From positions 1,426,001 through 1,490,000 of the forward strand of contig NZ_JADBDT010000001.1 of assembly GCF_014873485.1 (NCBI RefSeq): a stretch of DNA of 64,000 nt, given 5' to 3'. Under the pieces are notes generated by a model, which saw nothing but the letters and a program-made list of their open reading frames with translations, had not been told where the DNA came from and did not search any database. The position numbers were made by a program, and so were the translations under genes. Of the stretch, positions 8,141 through 18,360 are shown one piece after another (the stretch's first letter is position 1; the number at the start of each line of letters is the position of its first letter). The DNA is from Sphingopyxis sp. OAS728. Its GTDB lineage: Bacteria > Pseudomonadota > Alphaproteobacteria > Sphingomonadales > Sphingomonadaceae.

Positions 8141-8644
8141 TCATTGAGACGCCACTGCTGTGCGGCAGCGCGCAAGAGCACGCATCATATGATATTCAAC
8201 GCCCTGCTCGCCGATGCCAACCTCGTTTGCGATCTCCCGATATGTCTGGCTTCGCAGCCGATGCATCAGAAAGATGCGACGTGTCCGACGCGGCATTGCG
8301 AGAATTGTCCGTCGCAATGTTCGCCGCAAGTCGGCAGCCTCGATTGAATAGGTTTGTTCAGGGCAAACCGGAGCATCGCGTCCTTCATCGAGCGGGAATA
8401 GCCGGGCTTTGCGCGCTTTCCTACGCGATCTCTCGATCAGGAGGTTACGGGCGGCGCTGAACATATAGGCGCGAGGATTATCAAGTCGTTCGAAAACATC
8501 GGCGCACAGCATCCTTGCAAAAACTTCCTGCACAAGATCGGCCGCCGCGTCACAGCCTGCCCGCCGTCTGAAGAAATGGAATAAGCATCGGTTCTGCGAC
8601 CGGTAGAAGGCCTCAAAAGAGGCGGTGGAGCCCGGCGCCATCAT
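8141..8644 (-). CDS. ECF-type RNA polymerase sigma factor
   Basis: A 167-residue sigma-70 family protein with region 2 (FEAFYRSQNRCLFHFFRRR, DLVQEVFARML, NPRAYMFSAARNLLIERSRR) and region 4 (LAMPRRTRRIFLMHRL, TYREIANEVGIGEQGVEYHM). The spacing and EQGVEYHM recognition helix are typical of FecI-like ECF sigma factors. No FecR-type anti-sigma gene or TonB receptor is adjacent, so its signal and targets cannot be inferred. Its ATG overlaps the stop of the upstream nucleotidyltransferase-like gene (ATGA), so the two are translated together, which is an unusual partner for an ECF factor. Confidence 0.85.
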   Translation of the reverse strand: MMAPGSTASFEAFYRSQNRCLFHFFRRRAGCDAAADLVQEVFARMLCADVFERLDNPRAYMFSAARNLLIERSRRKARKARLFPLDEGRDAPVCPEQTYSIEAADLRRTLRRTILAMPRRTRRIFLMHRLRSQTYREIANEVGIGEQGVEYHMMRALARCRTAVASQ

Positions 8645-9084
8645 GGCTCCCGGTTTCCGCGCGAGGTCAGCCGCGCATCCCGTGAAGCGCGGTAGAGTGT
8701 GATCCCCGCCTCGATACGATCGAGAATGAAGGTGTCGCGCTCCGCCTTGGCGATACGGATGTCGGACTTCGGATAGATCTCGATATTTACGGCGCAGCGG
8801 TCGCCGAGCTCGCTACGGATGACATCCCGGGCACGTTCCCAGCATCGCTCGTCGGCAAACAGCGGATGATTGACGACGATCCAGAGTTCGTAATCGGAGA
8901 AGTCGATTGTACGCTTGTCTTCGTACCACGTTCGGCGCGCATATGGACCAATCAGGATGATCCGCTTGATGTGTCCAAGTTCGGGGGCCTGACTCCGGCT
9001 AGGGTCGAAGAAAGCGCGCAGGATGCGCGTGATCCGCTCGATCTCGCGTTGCTTGCGCCTGACCAAGTGGCCGACGCGCGCCAT
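8641..9084 (-). CDS. Degenerate nucleotidyltransferase (MNT-like) protein
   Basis: I use the ATG at 9084 (MARVGHLVRR), giving 147 aa. Its core, IKRIILIGPYARRTW ... DFSDYELWIVV, aligns with the nucleotidyltransferase pattern of the neighbouring gene (ILFGSHARGDW ... SDYDILIIV), but GS is GP and the second catalytic Asp is Glu. It therefore looks like a shortened paralogue that may have lost adenylyltransferase activity. It lacks the HEPN part. Function is open: an antitoxin-like remnant, or a regulator of the coupled sigma factor. Confidence 0.6.
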   Translation of the reverse strand: MARVGHLVRRKQREIERITRILRAFFDPSRSQAPELGHIKRIILIGPYARRTWYEDKRTIDFSDYELWIVVNHPLFADERCWERARDVIRSELGDRCAVNIEIYPKSDIRIAKAERDTFILDRIEAGITLYRASRDARLTSRGNREP

Positions 9085-9345
9085 CACGACTTCGCGCGCG
9101 TAAACGTCGTTCGGATGAGGGGTATGCAACTGCAGCTCGCACCGCGGCGGTCCGCGCAATCATGCGCAGATGTGCAAGCGGTGTCCGCTAGCGCCGACGA
9201 AGCGGCTCTCAGCAACCGTCCGACGCGCAGCCGGACCTACATGATGCCTGGCAGGATTATCCTCAGGATGGCCGCCAGTCTCTCCATCCCGTGACGACGA
9301 TCATGCCAGAATCGCCGGGTCCCTTCAAGTCGCAGGGCGGCGCGC

Positions 9346-10269
9346 CTATGTCGCGGCGGCGCCCTTTTCGAGTTCGGCGATTTTGTCGGTACATACCTGA
9401 TGGACAGCGTGCCCGAGTCCCTCAACTCGCGCGCCGAGCCAGATGAGTTCTTCTTCGCTGATTTTGTAATGTTTCGAATAGCGCGCCTTGGTGTAGGCTT
9501 CCTTCAACTTTTGGAACATGGCCCGCTCGCGTCGATTGCTCTCAGGCCAAATTCCAAAGAGACGGCGATCTAGCCCCTCCGCAAGCGAACGCAGAAACGC
9601 AATGTTGTGGTTGTAGGGTGTGTAGAAAGTGACTGTGAGTAGCAGGCAGTGGTAAAGCTGCTCCGTGGCCTGATGAAGCTGAAAGGCGGCGTTCTTGCAG
9701 AAGCCATCGTCTAACGCGTGCTTGTAGCTTCGAAAGAACGCAAGCGCGGTCGGCATGCCCTCCTCAAAGTAGTCCTTCGCCGCCACCAATGCCTGATCCG
9801 GTGTCTTAGGCTTCGGCGTAGCCAGTCCTCGCCCTTCAGTTTCGTAAATTGCTATCCCGTCCTTCACGACCTCCATGAAGAAAACACGCCCGTGCGATAG
9901 CCCCTCGTTCACCTCATGCAGGCTGTGTATGATGAAGTTCACTGGGGTCCGAAGCGTCCTCTCAATCGTGTACGCGCGGATCAATCGTTCCTCGGCCTTC
10001 GCCCAATAAGCGGCGCGATCGGTCAGCTCCTTCTGGCTGACGATGATGAGGATGTCATAATCGGATTTATACTGGTTCGCCGACAGCGGCGCATCGATCC
10101 AGTCTCCCCGTGCATGACTACCGAAGAGAATGATCTTGAGAATGCGCGCACCCTTGCGCGGCCCGGTCGCATTCTCGGTCGCCTGGCCGAACTCGTCGAA
10201 AATGATTTCGACGACGCGCTCAAGCTCGCGCTGCTTGGCCGCGGGAAGATGGTCGAGGTCGGTGCGCAT
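9346..10269 (-). CDS. MNT nucleotidyltransferase-HEPN fusion
   Basis: The ATG at 10269 (MRTDLDHLPAAKQRELER) is the family-typical start; an earlier in-frame start at 10374 would add unrelated residues. The N-terminal half is a nucleotidyltransferase with ILFGSHARGDW and KSDYDILIIV, giving the G-S and D-x-D signature. The C-terminal half is a HEPN domain (AAFQLHQATEQLYHCLLL, and an ARYSKHY motif in the R-x-H position). MNT and HEPN are best known as antitoxin and toxin; fused copies are common on plasmids and ICEs of sphingomonads. It is 105 bp downstream of the relaxase gene. Confidence 0.85.
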   Translation of the reverse strand: MRTDLDHLPAAKQRELERVVEIIFDEFGQATENATGPRKGARILKIILFGSHARGDWIDAPLSANQYKSDYDILIIVSQKELTDRAAYWAKAEERLIRAYTIERTLRTPVNFIIHSLHEVNEGLSHGRVFFMEVVKDGIAIYETEGRGLATPKPKTPDQALVAAKDYFEEGMPTALAFFRSYKHALDDGFCKNAAFQLHQATEQLYHCLLLTVTFYTPYNHNIAFLRSLAEGLDRRLFGIWPESNRRERAMFQKLKEAYTKARYSKHYKISEEELIWLGARVEGLGHAVHQVCTDKIAELEKGAAAT

Positions 10270-10374
10270 GGTAATGAATCTTCGGGAATATCGCGCAGTT
10301 TGGCAAGGGCTAACGACCGCGCGAATGCGATTGAATAACTTGGTGCGCGGCTGCGTTGGAAGGCCGGAGGTCAC

Positions 10375-12339
10375 TCACGATATCGACGGGCCGCTGCGCT
10401 GCCGCCCCATCGTCCAATTGATCCCGCCGTCACGCATGATGCCTGCAACGGGCTTGCCGATTTGCCGATCGAGTACCGGCCGCCACGGTACCAGCGTAAA
10501 ATCCCGTGATCGTTCGACCAACGCGTGCCGCCCGCTCGCCATCTCCACCGTTCGCACAAAACGACCCTCGATCCGCTCGCCAGACTTAGCCTCCTTGAAG
10601 GGCTTGCCAAGCTCCTCCGACAGCTGCCCGGCAACGCGCAGCAATTCACGGCGCTGGAGGGCCGCGAGCATACCGCGACGGTAAGTGACTTGCCCGCCCT
10701 GCTCTTCTGCTAACTGCTCGGCGATCAGCCACTGACGCCGCAACGCTTGCGCGGCTCTGACCTCGCGTCCGAACCCGGCATTGCGCAGCTGGGTTGGGGT
10801 CTCGGTCACGAGCTCGCGATCGATCCACGTTGCGGCATCGATCGCGGGTAATTTCTCGATCGGTTCAGCGGACAGGATTTCGACATCGACAGGGCGGCTT
10901 CGCAGCTGCCGCTTTTCGAACGCCTCGACCTTGGCGAGATGATCGGACGATATCGTCCATGTCCCGTCGGGCTCGCGCTCGACGCTACGCATCACCCTTC
11001 GCATTGCCTCGAGCCGGCGAACATGCGTCTCGGCGAACGCCTGCTGCGCCGCAGGGTCGTGGCGTAAATGGGCGTCGACCGAGTAGCGCCCGTCGTTCGC
11101 CGCAGCGACCTCGATGATGGTTCGGTCCACGCCGCGCACGCCCCCGCCGCGCGGTGCGATGCTGACGATCGCGCCTTCGGGGGTCGGTTCGGTCTTTTCG
11201 CCGACGCCGATGTCGACATAATGGGCGCGACCATCGACCCCATCGACGAGCAGATAATGGCGATCGTCATGCTCGTCGGCCAGTCCGCGCATGATCACGC
11301 GGCCAACGAGCCGCGTGCTCGCCCCAGCCGTGGGTTCAAAGATCAGGCGATCGGTGCTCGCGCGTTCGACCTTTCTCGCGCCGAGCTCGCGCTGCATCGT
11401 GCGGATAATATCGCCGCGCTCGCCCATGCGGCGGAGCGTATCGGCGAAGCGCGGTTCGAGACGCCAGCTGTCGCCGCCCAGATGCGTGGCGAGATCCATC
11501 CGTGCGAGCTTCTGCAATCGTCCCGTCCGCAAGGATTGCTGGAGCGGGTCGCGATCGCGCGCGGTGACGAGGCCGAGATCGTTCATGTCGCGAACCAGCC
11601 GGCGGTCAATCGCGGTCAGCCTCTCCTCGCCGACATCGGAGCGGAGGCGCGCATCAATTTCGAGGTCGGTTCGGGGCCCCAGGTCGAGTGTCGCGATCGC
11701 CATCGCGCGCTCGCGGGCGCCGTGCGAAATATACTCGCGCGCGATGACCAGATCGGCGCCGCGATCATTTTTGCCGCGGATCATCACATGGCTGTGCGGA
11801 TGACCGGTGTTGAAATGGTCGACGGCGACCCAGTCGAGCTTCGTGCCGAGGTCTTTCTCCATCTCGCTCATGAGCCGGCGGACGTAAGATTTGAGGTCGG
11901 CAAATTGATCGCCGTCCTCGGGCGCGACGATCATCCGGAACTGATGCCGATCCTGCGCGCAACGGGCGAGGAACGACTTGCCGTCGGCGACGTCGACATC
12001 GGCCGAATAAAGTTCGCCCGGCAACCCCTCGCGCGTCACGCCGTCGCGCTGGATATAGGAGAAATGCGCCTTGGCGGCGCCGAGCCCCTTGCCGGCGAGC
12101 GTGACGGGACGAAACTTCACGATGACCCGGCGAGACCGGAGCGCTGCATGCCTGCCCTGTCCGCGCAGCACCCGCGCGACGCTTGCGCCGCGACCGATCC
12201 GGCTGCCGTCGAACGGGCCGCGCCTGCCGCTTCTCTTGCCCGCACGCCGCGCCGCCTTGACCACGAGCCCGATGTAGCGGGCTTCCTTGCCGCGGCTGCG
12301 CATGCGCCCAAGCCGCGGGGTGAAATCATCATCGTCCAT
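10375..12339 (-). CDS. DUF3363 relaxase (VirD2-like)
   Basis: A 654-residue mobilisation nuclease. Residues 70-190 carry the relaxase fold with VIVKFRPVT, Y95-containing AHFSYIQRDG and the three-histidine metal motif HPHSH (H180, H182, H184) after DHFNTG. The C-terminal two thirds match DUF3363. The very basic N-terminal 70 residues (RSRGKEARYIG, RRAGKRSGRRG) are usual for this group. It should nick oriT and lead the DNA strand during conjugation. The coupling protein and type IV secretion genes are missing from the window, so the element is either incomplete here or mobilised in trans. Confidence 0.92.
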   Translation of the reverse strand: MDDDDFTPRLGRMRSRGKEARYIGLVVKAARRAGKRSGRRGPFDGSRIGRGASVARVLRGQGRHAALRSRRVIVKFRPVTLAGKGLGAAKAHFSYIQRDGVTREGLPGELYSADVDVADGKSFLARCAQDRHQFRMIVAPEDGDQFADLKSYVRRLMSEMEKDLGTKLDWVAVDHFNTGHPHSHVMIRGKNDRGADLVIAREYISHGARERAMAIATLDLGPRTDLEIDARLRSDVGEERLTAIDRRLVRDMNDLGLVTARDRDPLQQSLRTGRLQKLARMDLATHLGGDSWRLEPRFADTLRRMGERGDIIRTMQRELGARKVERASTDRLIFEPTAGASTRLVGRVIMRGLADEHDDRHYLLVDGVDGRAHYVDIGVGEKTEPTPEGAIVSIAPRGGGVRGVDRTIIEVAAANDGRYSVDAHLRHDPAAQQAFAETHVRRLEAMRRVMRSVEREPDGTWTISSDHLAKVEAFEKRQLRSRPVDVEILSAEPIEKLPAIDAATWIDRELVTETPTQLRNAGFGREVRAAQALRRQWLIAEQLAEEQGGQVTYRRGMLAALQRRELLRVAGQLSEELGKPFKEAKSGERIEGRFVRTVEMASGRHALVERSRDFTLVPWRPVLDRQIGKPVAGIMRDGGINWTMGRQRSGPSIS

Positions 12340-12697
12340 ATCGCGTCCTTCCAGTCGGAACGACGCTCCCCAGGGTTAGAATGGCAATTCCGCCGAATTT
12401 GACAAGGAGTCTCGCGTTTGCGGCGTGAAAGGCGCGGAAATCCACGTGATCCGCGCCGCGAGTCTCGCGGCGGAAACGCGTGTCTCGCGAAACCGGCCAA
12501 AAAAGGATGTGCAGACAGTGAGTTACAATATCGCGAGATATTGCTTCTATCTTGCTATCAGCGCGCACCCCTCGATCCGACGCTCCTCCTCCCTTCCCAG
12601 CCGCTCTCCCCGCCGCCCCCTTGCCACCCCAGACAGGCAGAGAAAGAGGAGCAGTGCCTCGACGGCACCGCTCCTTTTCAAGCGCGATCGGCGCCCC
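12340..12697. other. Possible oriT region upstream of the relaxase gene
   Basis: No supported gene. The stretch has three direct copies of GTCTCGCG (12409, 12462, 12482) and a 7-bp inverted repeat CAATATC-GCGA-GATATTG at 12526-12543 in a locally AT-rich patch. Clustered repeats beside a relaxase gene are what an origin of transfer looks like, but no nic consensus is recognised. Confidence 0.4.
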
Positions 12698-13057
12698 TCA
12701 AACTGTCGTTTCGAATGCCTCGTCGGCGGCTATCTCATCCTGAAAATGCCGCACGCCCAGCAGCGCATCGACCGATCCCAGTGCATCGACAAGCAGCACC
12801 GCGACATAGTGCCGCCCGTCCAATATTCCGCTCACCGCGACGCGATCGAGCGCATCTTCCTCGTCCCGGTCGAGGCGCTCATAGCTGCCGAGCCTGCGTT
12901 CGCGCCCCCTCGCTTCCCAGTAAAAATCGGCGCCCTCGGCCTCGATAAATTGCCGCGCCAGGCCTTCCGCCGCCACGCTTCCGAACTCGATTTCGAGTCC
13001 GGCAACGAGCCGTTCAAACACGCGGGTATCACCGATGCTGATCGAAGACTGAAACAT
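12698..13057 (-). CDS. Hypothetical acidic protein, 119 aa
   Basis: An acidic protein starting MFQSSISIGDTRVFERLVAG. GADFYWEARGRE and a DGRHYVAVLLVDALG stretch suggest a small mixed alpha/beta fold. No catalytic motif or membrane segment. It is upstream of the relaxase on the same strand, within the transfer module, and similar small acidic proteins are usual cargo of alphaproteobacterial transfer regions. The family is not recognised. A GAGAAGGATC stretch gives the ribosome site. Confidence 0.6.
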   Translation of the reverse strand: MFQSSISIGDTRVFERLVAGLEIEFGSVAAEGLARQFIEAEGADFYWEARGRERRLGSYERLDRDEEDALDRVAVSGILDGRHYVAVLLVDALGSVDALLGVRHFQDEIAADEAFETTV

Positions 13058-13401
13058 GATCCTTCTCCTTTGCGAAACGCCCTCCTCATCGAGGACGTTC
13101 CTTCAAAGACGGGCGGCGGCGCGGCTGTCAGGGCCGCGCGGAGCGCGCCGCGAAGCGGCGGTGGGGGAACCGATTTTCGCAGAAAATTGGGGGGACCGCC
13201 GGCCTTGCACAGCCGCGCCGCCGCCCGTCACACTTGGCCTTGCCGAGACGAGCCCCCACCCTCCCGGAGTCGCGCGGCGCCATCGGACTGGCGCTATTTT
13301 TTGGCGAAGGGTTTCGCACCTTTCGCCGCGATTATTCGCGAAATTCGAACAGCGAAAAGCCCCCGCACCGTCGCCGGTACGGGGGCGTTCGAGAGCCGCG
13401 A
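13058..13401. other. Leader/intergenic region with terminator
   Basis: About 344 bases. It contains GC-rich short hairpins before the 119-residue gene and, at the far end, the terminator of the DUF736 gene. No gene is supported. Confidence 0.5.
13355..13386 (-). terminator. Intrinsic terminator after the DUF736 gene
   Basis: On the minus strand a strong GC stem (GCCCCCG pairing with CGGGGGC, extended by ACCG/CGGT with one mismatch) is followed by TTTT. It starts 16 bp after the DUF736 stop codon. Confidence 0.8.
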
Positions 13402-13725
13402 TCAGTCGTTCGGATTCCAGATCAGCGCATAGCTGTCGTCGTCGTCCTGCCCGGCGGCGCGGCCGAGATTGCAGTAGAGCCGGCGCGGTCCGAACTCGGG
13501 GGCGGCAAGCGTCAGCGACACATATTGTTCGCCCGAGACCTGCCCGACACGGATCCAGCCTGCGCCGATCTCGACGCCGTCCGAATAGACCCGGTAGTCG
13601 GGCTGGGTCTCGCCCGCCTTGCTGCGGTTGGTACGAACCTCGATGCCCGCGCGGATCGTGAGCGTCTTGAGCTGCCCGACAAAACCCTTGTCGATGCTGC
13701 CGTTCACATAGCCGATGGCTGCCAT
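13402..13725 (-). CDS. DUF736 family protein
   Basis: A 107-residue protein starting MAAIGYVNGS, with GFVGQLKTLTI near the N-terminus and VEIGAGW plus LTLAAPEFGPRRLYCNLG later. This is the full-length pattern of DUF736, a small protein found almost only on plasmids and integrative elements of alphaproteobacteria; its function is unknown. GAGGAGACG lies just before the ATG. A structured leader shared with the ArdC-like gene lies upstream, and an intrinsic terminator follows. Confidence 0.9.
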   Translation of the reverse strand: MAAIGYVNGSIDKGFVGQLKTLTIRAGIEVRTNRSKAGETQPDYRVYSDGVEIGAGWIRVGQVSGEQYVSLTLAAPEFGPRRLYCNLGRAAGQDDDDSYALIWNPND

Positions 13726-13806
13726 TTTTCGTCTCCTCAAAACCGCCGCAGGGACCGTCCCCGCGGCATGGGCGGACCTGAGGACCGGTGCGATGGCGTC
13801 GCGCGA

Positions 13807-13835
13807 ACCCGTAAGGGCCGCAGCGAAGCGGAGGA
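13807..13835 (-). repeat. Shared leader repeat, copy 1
   Basis: Nearly the same 28-29 bases occur at 18460-18487, each 80-100 bp before a start codon on the minus strand. The copies differ by one substitution and one indel. Each holds two small stems, CCGC/GCGG and CCC/GGG, read on the minus strand. Confidence 0.7.
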
Positions 13836-14753
13836 CTTGAGGCGGGCCATTATTTGAGAGCGAAGCGGCCGCGAGGAGCGCGTGGCACACGCGCGGGGAA
13901 ATAATCGCCCGCCGATGGTTTCGCGCGGCGCCGCGCCGGTCCAGGTCCCTCGCCCGGCGCCGGGAGACGGGGCTTGCGGAGACCGAAGGAGGACGAAGGG
14001 CCAGCGATATCCGGACGGCAGCAGGGATCGACCAGGCTTGGCTCAACCGCAGTCGAAGCGCCGCCCCATCGTCCGGGGATCATGCTCAGGAAAGCGAATC
14101 CCGGCATGGCGAACGGCGCCATATCGCTGCCGATGCTTGGCGCGCGACCGGGCCGCGATAGCGGGGAACGCAAGGGCGACTGTCGCGCGATGACACACCT
14201 CGCGGGCTTCGCCACTTGTCGCTTTCTGGTATCGGCAAAGCGCGCTAGGACCGCGCACCAGCCGGCGTCGCGGGGCCGATTGCGACCCAGCCCCGCGAAG
14301 CCGGTTGGCGACGATGCATCATCGATGCGCATATCGTCGGGGCGGTGGGATGGGGAAAACCGCACCGCCCCATATTCGCGGGGATCGTTGCCGATGCGAA
14401 CCCCGTCCCGCCCAAGCCGTCATTCTGATATTCGTTCGACGAACAGGGGCGCTTTGGCGTTTTCAACCTATGCGAATCATCCGCGCGGCGGCAGGGCGTG
14501 CGCGACGACAACTTCTGCCGACCGGAGGCCGCAGCGACCCGCAGCCTCCAATCATCTGTGGGGGCGATGATGAAGATCATCGACTTGGCAGCGCGCGAGA
14601 CCTTCGCGCGCCGCCTTTTTTCTTCTCTTCTTCAGCGCGCCGAGGCCGCTTGCGGCCGAGGCGCGCGCCCGACAGAAATCCATCGCGCCGTCACGAGCCG
14701 CAGCGCGGCGAAGGACGGCGCGATGGCCGCGATCAGGTTGGTGAAACTGGCGG

Positions 14754-14781
14754 ATGAAAGGCGGGCGGCGAACCGCCCGCC
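14754..14781 (-). terminator. Intrinsic terminator after the ParB-like gene
   Basis: A perfect 9-bp stem (GGCGGGCGG / CCGCCCGCC) with a four-base loop at 14769-14772, followed on the minus strand by TTTCAT. It lies 6 bp after the stop codon of the ParB-like gene. Confidence 0.65.
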
Positions 14782-14787
14782 CCTGCC

Positions 14788-16614
14788 TTAGGCCGCAAGC
14801 GGCGGGGCCTCGGCTTCGGCCTCGGTGTCGCTTTGGACGTCCCCGTCGATATCCATATCCACGTCGGCGGGATGGCCCTCGGCTAATTCGGCATCGACCA
14901 TCGCTTCGAGATCGGCGCCCCAGCGTGCATGCGCGCGGACGCTGCCAACGCCGCCGCGCGCCGTATAGGCCGCAGGCGGGAACGCCATCCATCCGGGAAC
15001 CCACGCCGAGACCTGCGTGCGCCCGTTGGCGCCGTCCAGATGATCGGCGATGATCCCTTTCAGCGCCTTCGCCTTCTCCTTTCCGTTCGCTGTCGCGACA
15101 TCGGCGCCCGCCACCTCGCCGACGATGGCGAGCAGCACTTCGCGGTCGCGAAGCTGATCGAAGAAGGCCGCGTCGGCATGCCAATGCCTGCGCATATCGG
15201 TGCCGAGATGGACGCCGATCGCCTCGACCGCGAGGCTTCCCGCCTGCAAGGTTTCGCCCATCACGACCGCGACGACTTCCATCACCACCGGATCGGGAAG
15301 CTCGAGCAGACGCGCGAACACGCCCGCAAAGCCGGGCCGGTTGTAGCCCGAACCCGTCACTGTCGGCGCCTCGGGATCGAAACCGAGCACGCCAAGCACC
15401 GCGCGCCGCTGCGTATCGAAGACGGCCTCGGCGCTACAGGTTTCGACGCTCTCGGCGATGTCCTCCTTCGGCGCGCGCTGACTCTCGACATCGACGCGGT
15501 AATGGTCCGCGCCCGCGATGACATGCGCCACGAGCGCGCGAAGCGCGACCCCGCCGTGGCGCGCGAGGTCGGCGCGAACGGCGGCGTGGCGGTGGAGGTC
15601 GATATAAGTGTTCATCGCCGACGTGACCTCGGGCCGTGCCGCTTTGACGCGGTCGGCAGAACTGCCCGCGCTGGCGCCGCGCGCGGCTTCCTTCGCCGTC
15701 ACGAAGCCTTCGTGGAAGGTCACTTCGCCGCTGTCGCGCACCTCGACATAGACGCGCCCACCCTTGCGCTTCGAGGCATGGGCATAGTCCCACGAGCGGA
15801 ACCATTCGCCGCGCGCGAGTACCGCAACATCGCTCCAACCGGCCTCGATATAGCCAGCCTTGCGCGCTTCGATCTCGGCTATCTGCGCGGCCCAGAAGGC
15901 ATCGCTGTCGGCGAAGAAACGGTCCTCGCCGAAGAGGTCGGCGACGATGGCGGCGCCGCTCGCCTCGGCATCGAACAGCGCATGCTTCACCGCAATCGCG
16001 CTGCCGCCGAAGAGCCATGCTTTCAGCTGATGGCCGGTCGGACAATAGGCCTGCGCGTCGTCGCGCAGCGCCAGCCAAGCGGTCTGCTGGCTTTTCGAGG
16101 CAAGAGTCAGATGGCGCACGGTGGCGGCGTCGATCTCGCCGCCGCGATAGAGGGTGCGGATGCGCGGCAGCAGCGCGCCGAGCGCAAGGATGCGCTTCAC
16201 CGCCGAGACCTCAAAGCCGAAGACATCGGCGATGTCCTCGACGTTGCGGCCCGCCTTGACCAGCGCAATGAACGCCTCCCACTGGCTAACCTCGTCGGGC
16301 TTCACGCGCGCCAGATTTTCGAGCATCGACGCTTCGATGGCAGCGGCGTCGTCGGCATCGTCGAGGATAGCGCACGGCAGCGGCTTCACCTTAACGCCTT
16401 CGCGCGCAACGGCATTCATTGCCGTGAAGCGGCGCCGTCCGGCGACAATCTCGAAATGCCCTTCCGAACAGTTCGGGCGCACGAGCAATGGAACGAGAAC
16501 GCCGCGTGCGCGAATGCTCGGCAAGATATCCGCGACGTCGGGATCCTTTCCTTTGCCGCGCATATTCGTCTTGGCAATCGACAGCTTGTCGAGATCGATA
16601 AAATCGAGTTTCAT
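14788..16614 (-). CDS. ParB/Spo0J-like nuclease-domain protein of a mobile element
   Basis: A 608-residue protein with the ATG at 16614 (MKLDFIDLDKL) and AGGAGC before it. Residues 1-110 are a ParB N-terminal domain: NMRGKGKD, LVPLLVRP, EIVAGRRRFTA (the GxRR box). Next is the ParB HTH-like region, LENLARVKPDEVSQWEAF and DIADVFGFEVSAVKRIL. The long C-terminal part is specific to plasmid and ICE copies, which probably act in element maintenance or gene control rather than in chromosome partition. No ParA partner is next to it, which argues against a classical par locus. Confidence 0.88.
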   Translation of the reverse strand: MKLDFIDLDKLSIAKTNMRGKGKDPDVADILPSIRARGVLVPLLVRPNCSEGHFEIVAGRRRFTAMNAVAREGVKVKPLPCAILDDADDAAAIEASMLENLARVKPDEVSQWEAFIALVKAGRNVEDIADVFGFEVSAVKRILALGALLPRIRTLYRGGEIDAATVRHLTLASKSQQTAWLALRDDAQAYCPTGHQLKAWLFGGSAIAVKHALFDAEASGAAIVADLFGEDRFFADSDAFWAAQIAEIEARKAGYIEAGWSDVAVLARGEWFRSWDYAHASKRKGGRVYVEVRDSGEVTFHEGFVTAKEAARGASAGSSADRVKAARPEVTSAMNTYIDLHRHAAVRADLARHGGVALRALVAHVIAGADHYRVDVESQRAPKEDIAESVETCSAEAVFDTQRRAVLGVLGFDPEAPTVTGSGYNRPGFAGVFARLLELPDPVVMEVVAVVMGETLQAGSLAVEAIGVHLGTDMRRHWHADAAFFDQLRDREVLLAIVGEVAGADVATANGKEKAKALKGIIADHLDGANGRTQVSAWVPGWMAFPPAAYTARGGVGSVRAHARWGADLEAMVDAELAEGHPADVDMDIDGDVQSDTEAEAEAPPLAA

Positions 16615-16702
16615 GGCACATGCTCCTAGTGAGTGCCGGTCCCGTTGGGGGTGGAGTCTCGGCGGGATCGGCTTCGATTGACGGCGAAAACGCGCCGCCG
16701 CG

Positions 16703-17142
16703 TCAGCTGCCCTCGCCTCCCTCGCCCGGCTCGGGGCGACGGTCGGGTTCGGGCAGAAGCCGGTCGGATTTGCCGCGCCTGAGCGCCGCTTCGGCGCGCG
16801 CAATCGAGCCGAGCCGCTGCGCGGTCTCGGTCCAGACCGAGAGCGGCGCGAGCGGGTCGAAGTCCGCATCGCGCTCGATGGCAAGGCCGAAAGGCAGCCG
16901 CACCGTCTTGATTTCGCGCAGTGAAAAGCAGCCGAGTTCGGGGCATCCGAAGCCAAGGTCGGCGAGGCCGAACAGCGTGTCGCCGTCCTCGGCGAGTTCG
17001 GTCGCGATCCAAGTCGCCGCGCCCACCGGATTGATCAATTTAAGGACGGGCCATGGGTCGAAGCGCCCACCCTGCGCGGCGTGGATGCGGCCCGTCAAGC
17101 CGTTGGCGTGGAGCGCGAAGGCGAGGCTGTGGGGAAGCAGGC

Positions 17143-17146
<4 letters not shown>
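16703..17146 (-). CDS. DUF2958 family protein
   Basis: A 147-residue protein. The features KLINPVGAATWIATEL, DGDTLFGLADLGFGCPELG and FSLREIKTVRLPFGLAIERD are the DUF2958 pattern. The family is a regular member of plasmid and ICE transfer regions beside ArdC-like genes; its function is unknown. Its start overlaps the end of the ArdC-like gene by 4 bp, so the two are coupled, and the ParB-like gene follows 88 bp after its stop. Confidence 0.88.

Positions 17147-18360
<1,214 letters not shown>

Larger units (their letters stand above)
13726..14787. other. About 1 kb without a supported gene
   Basis: Unusually long for this compact module. The first 150 bases are the DUF736 leader with the shared repeat; the last 30 are the terminator of the ParB-like gene. 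In between, open frames on both strands are arginine/proline-rich and change frame often, as expected of GC-rich non-coding or decayed DNA. I recognise no gene remnant. Confidence 0.5.

Noticed and set aside
14929..16629. Long plus-strand frame (566 codons) opposite the ParB-like gene
   Set aside because: Composition is Arg/Ala/His-rich and it mirrors codon positions of the clear ParB-like gene on the other strand; GC-rich antisense artefact.
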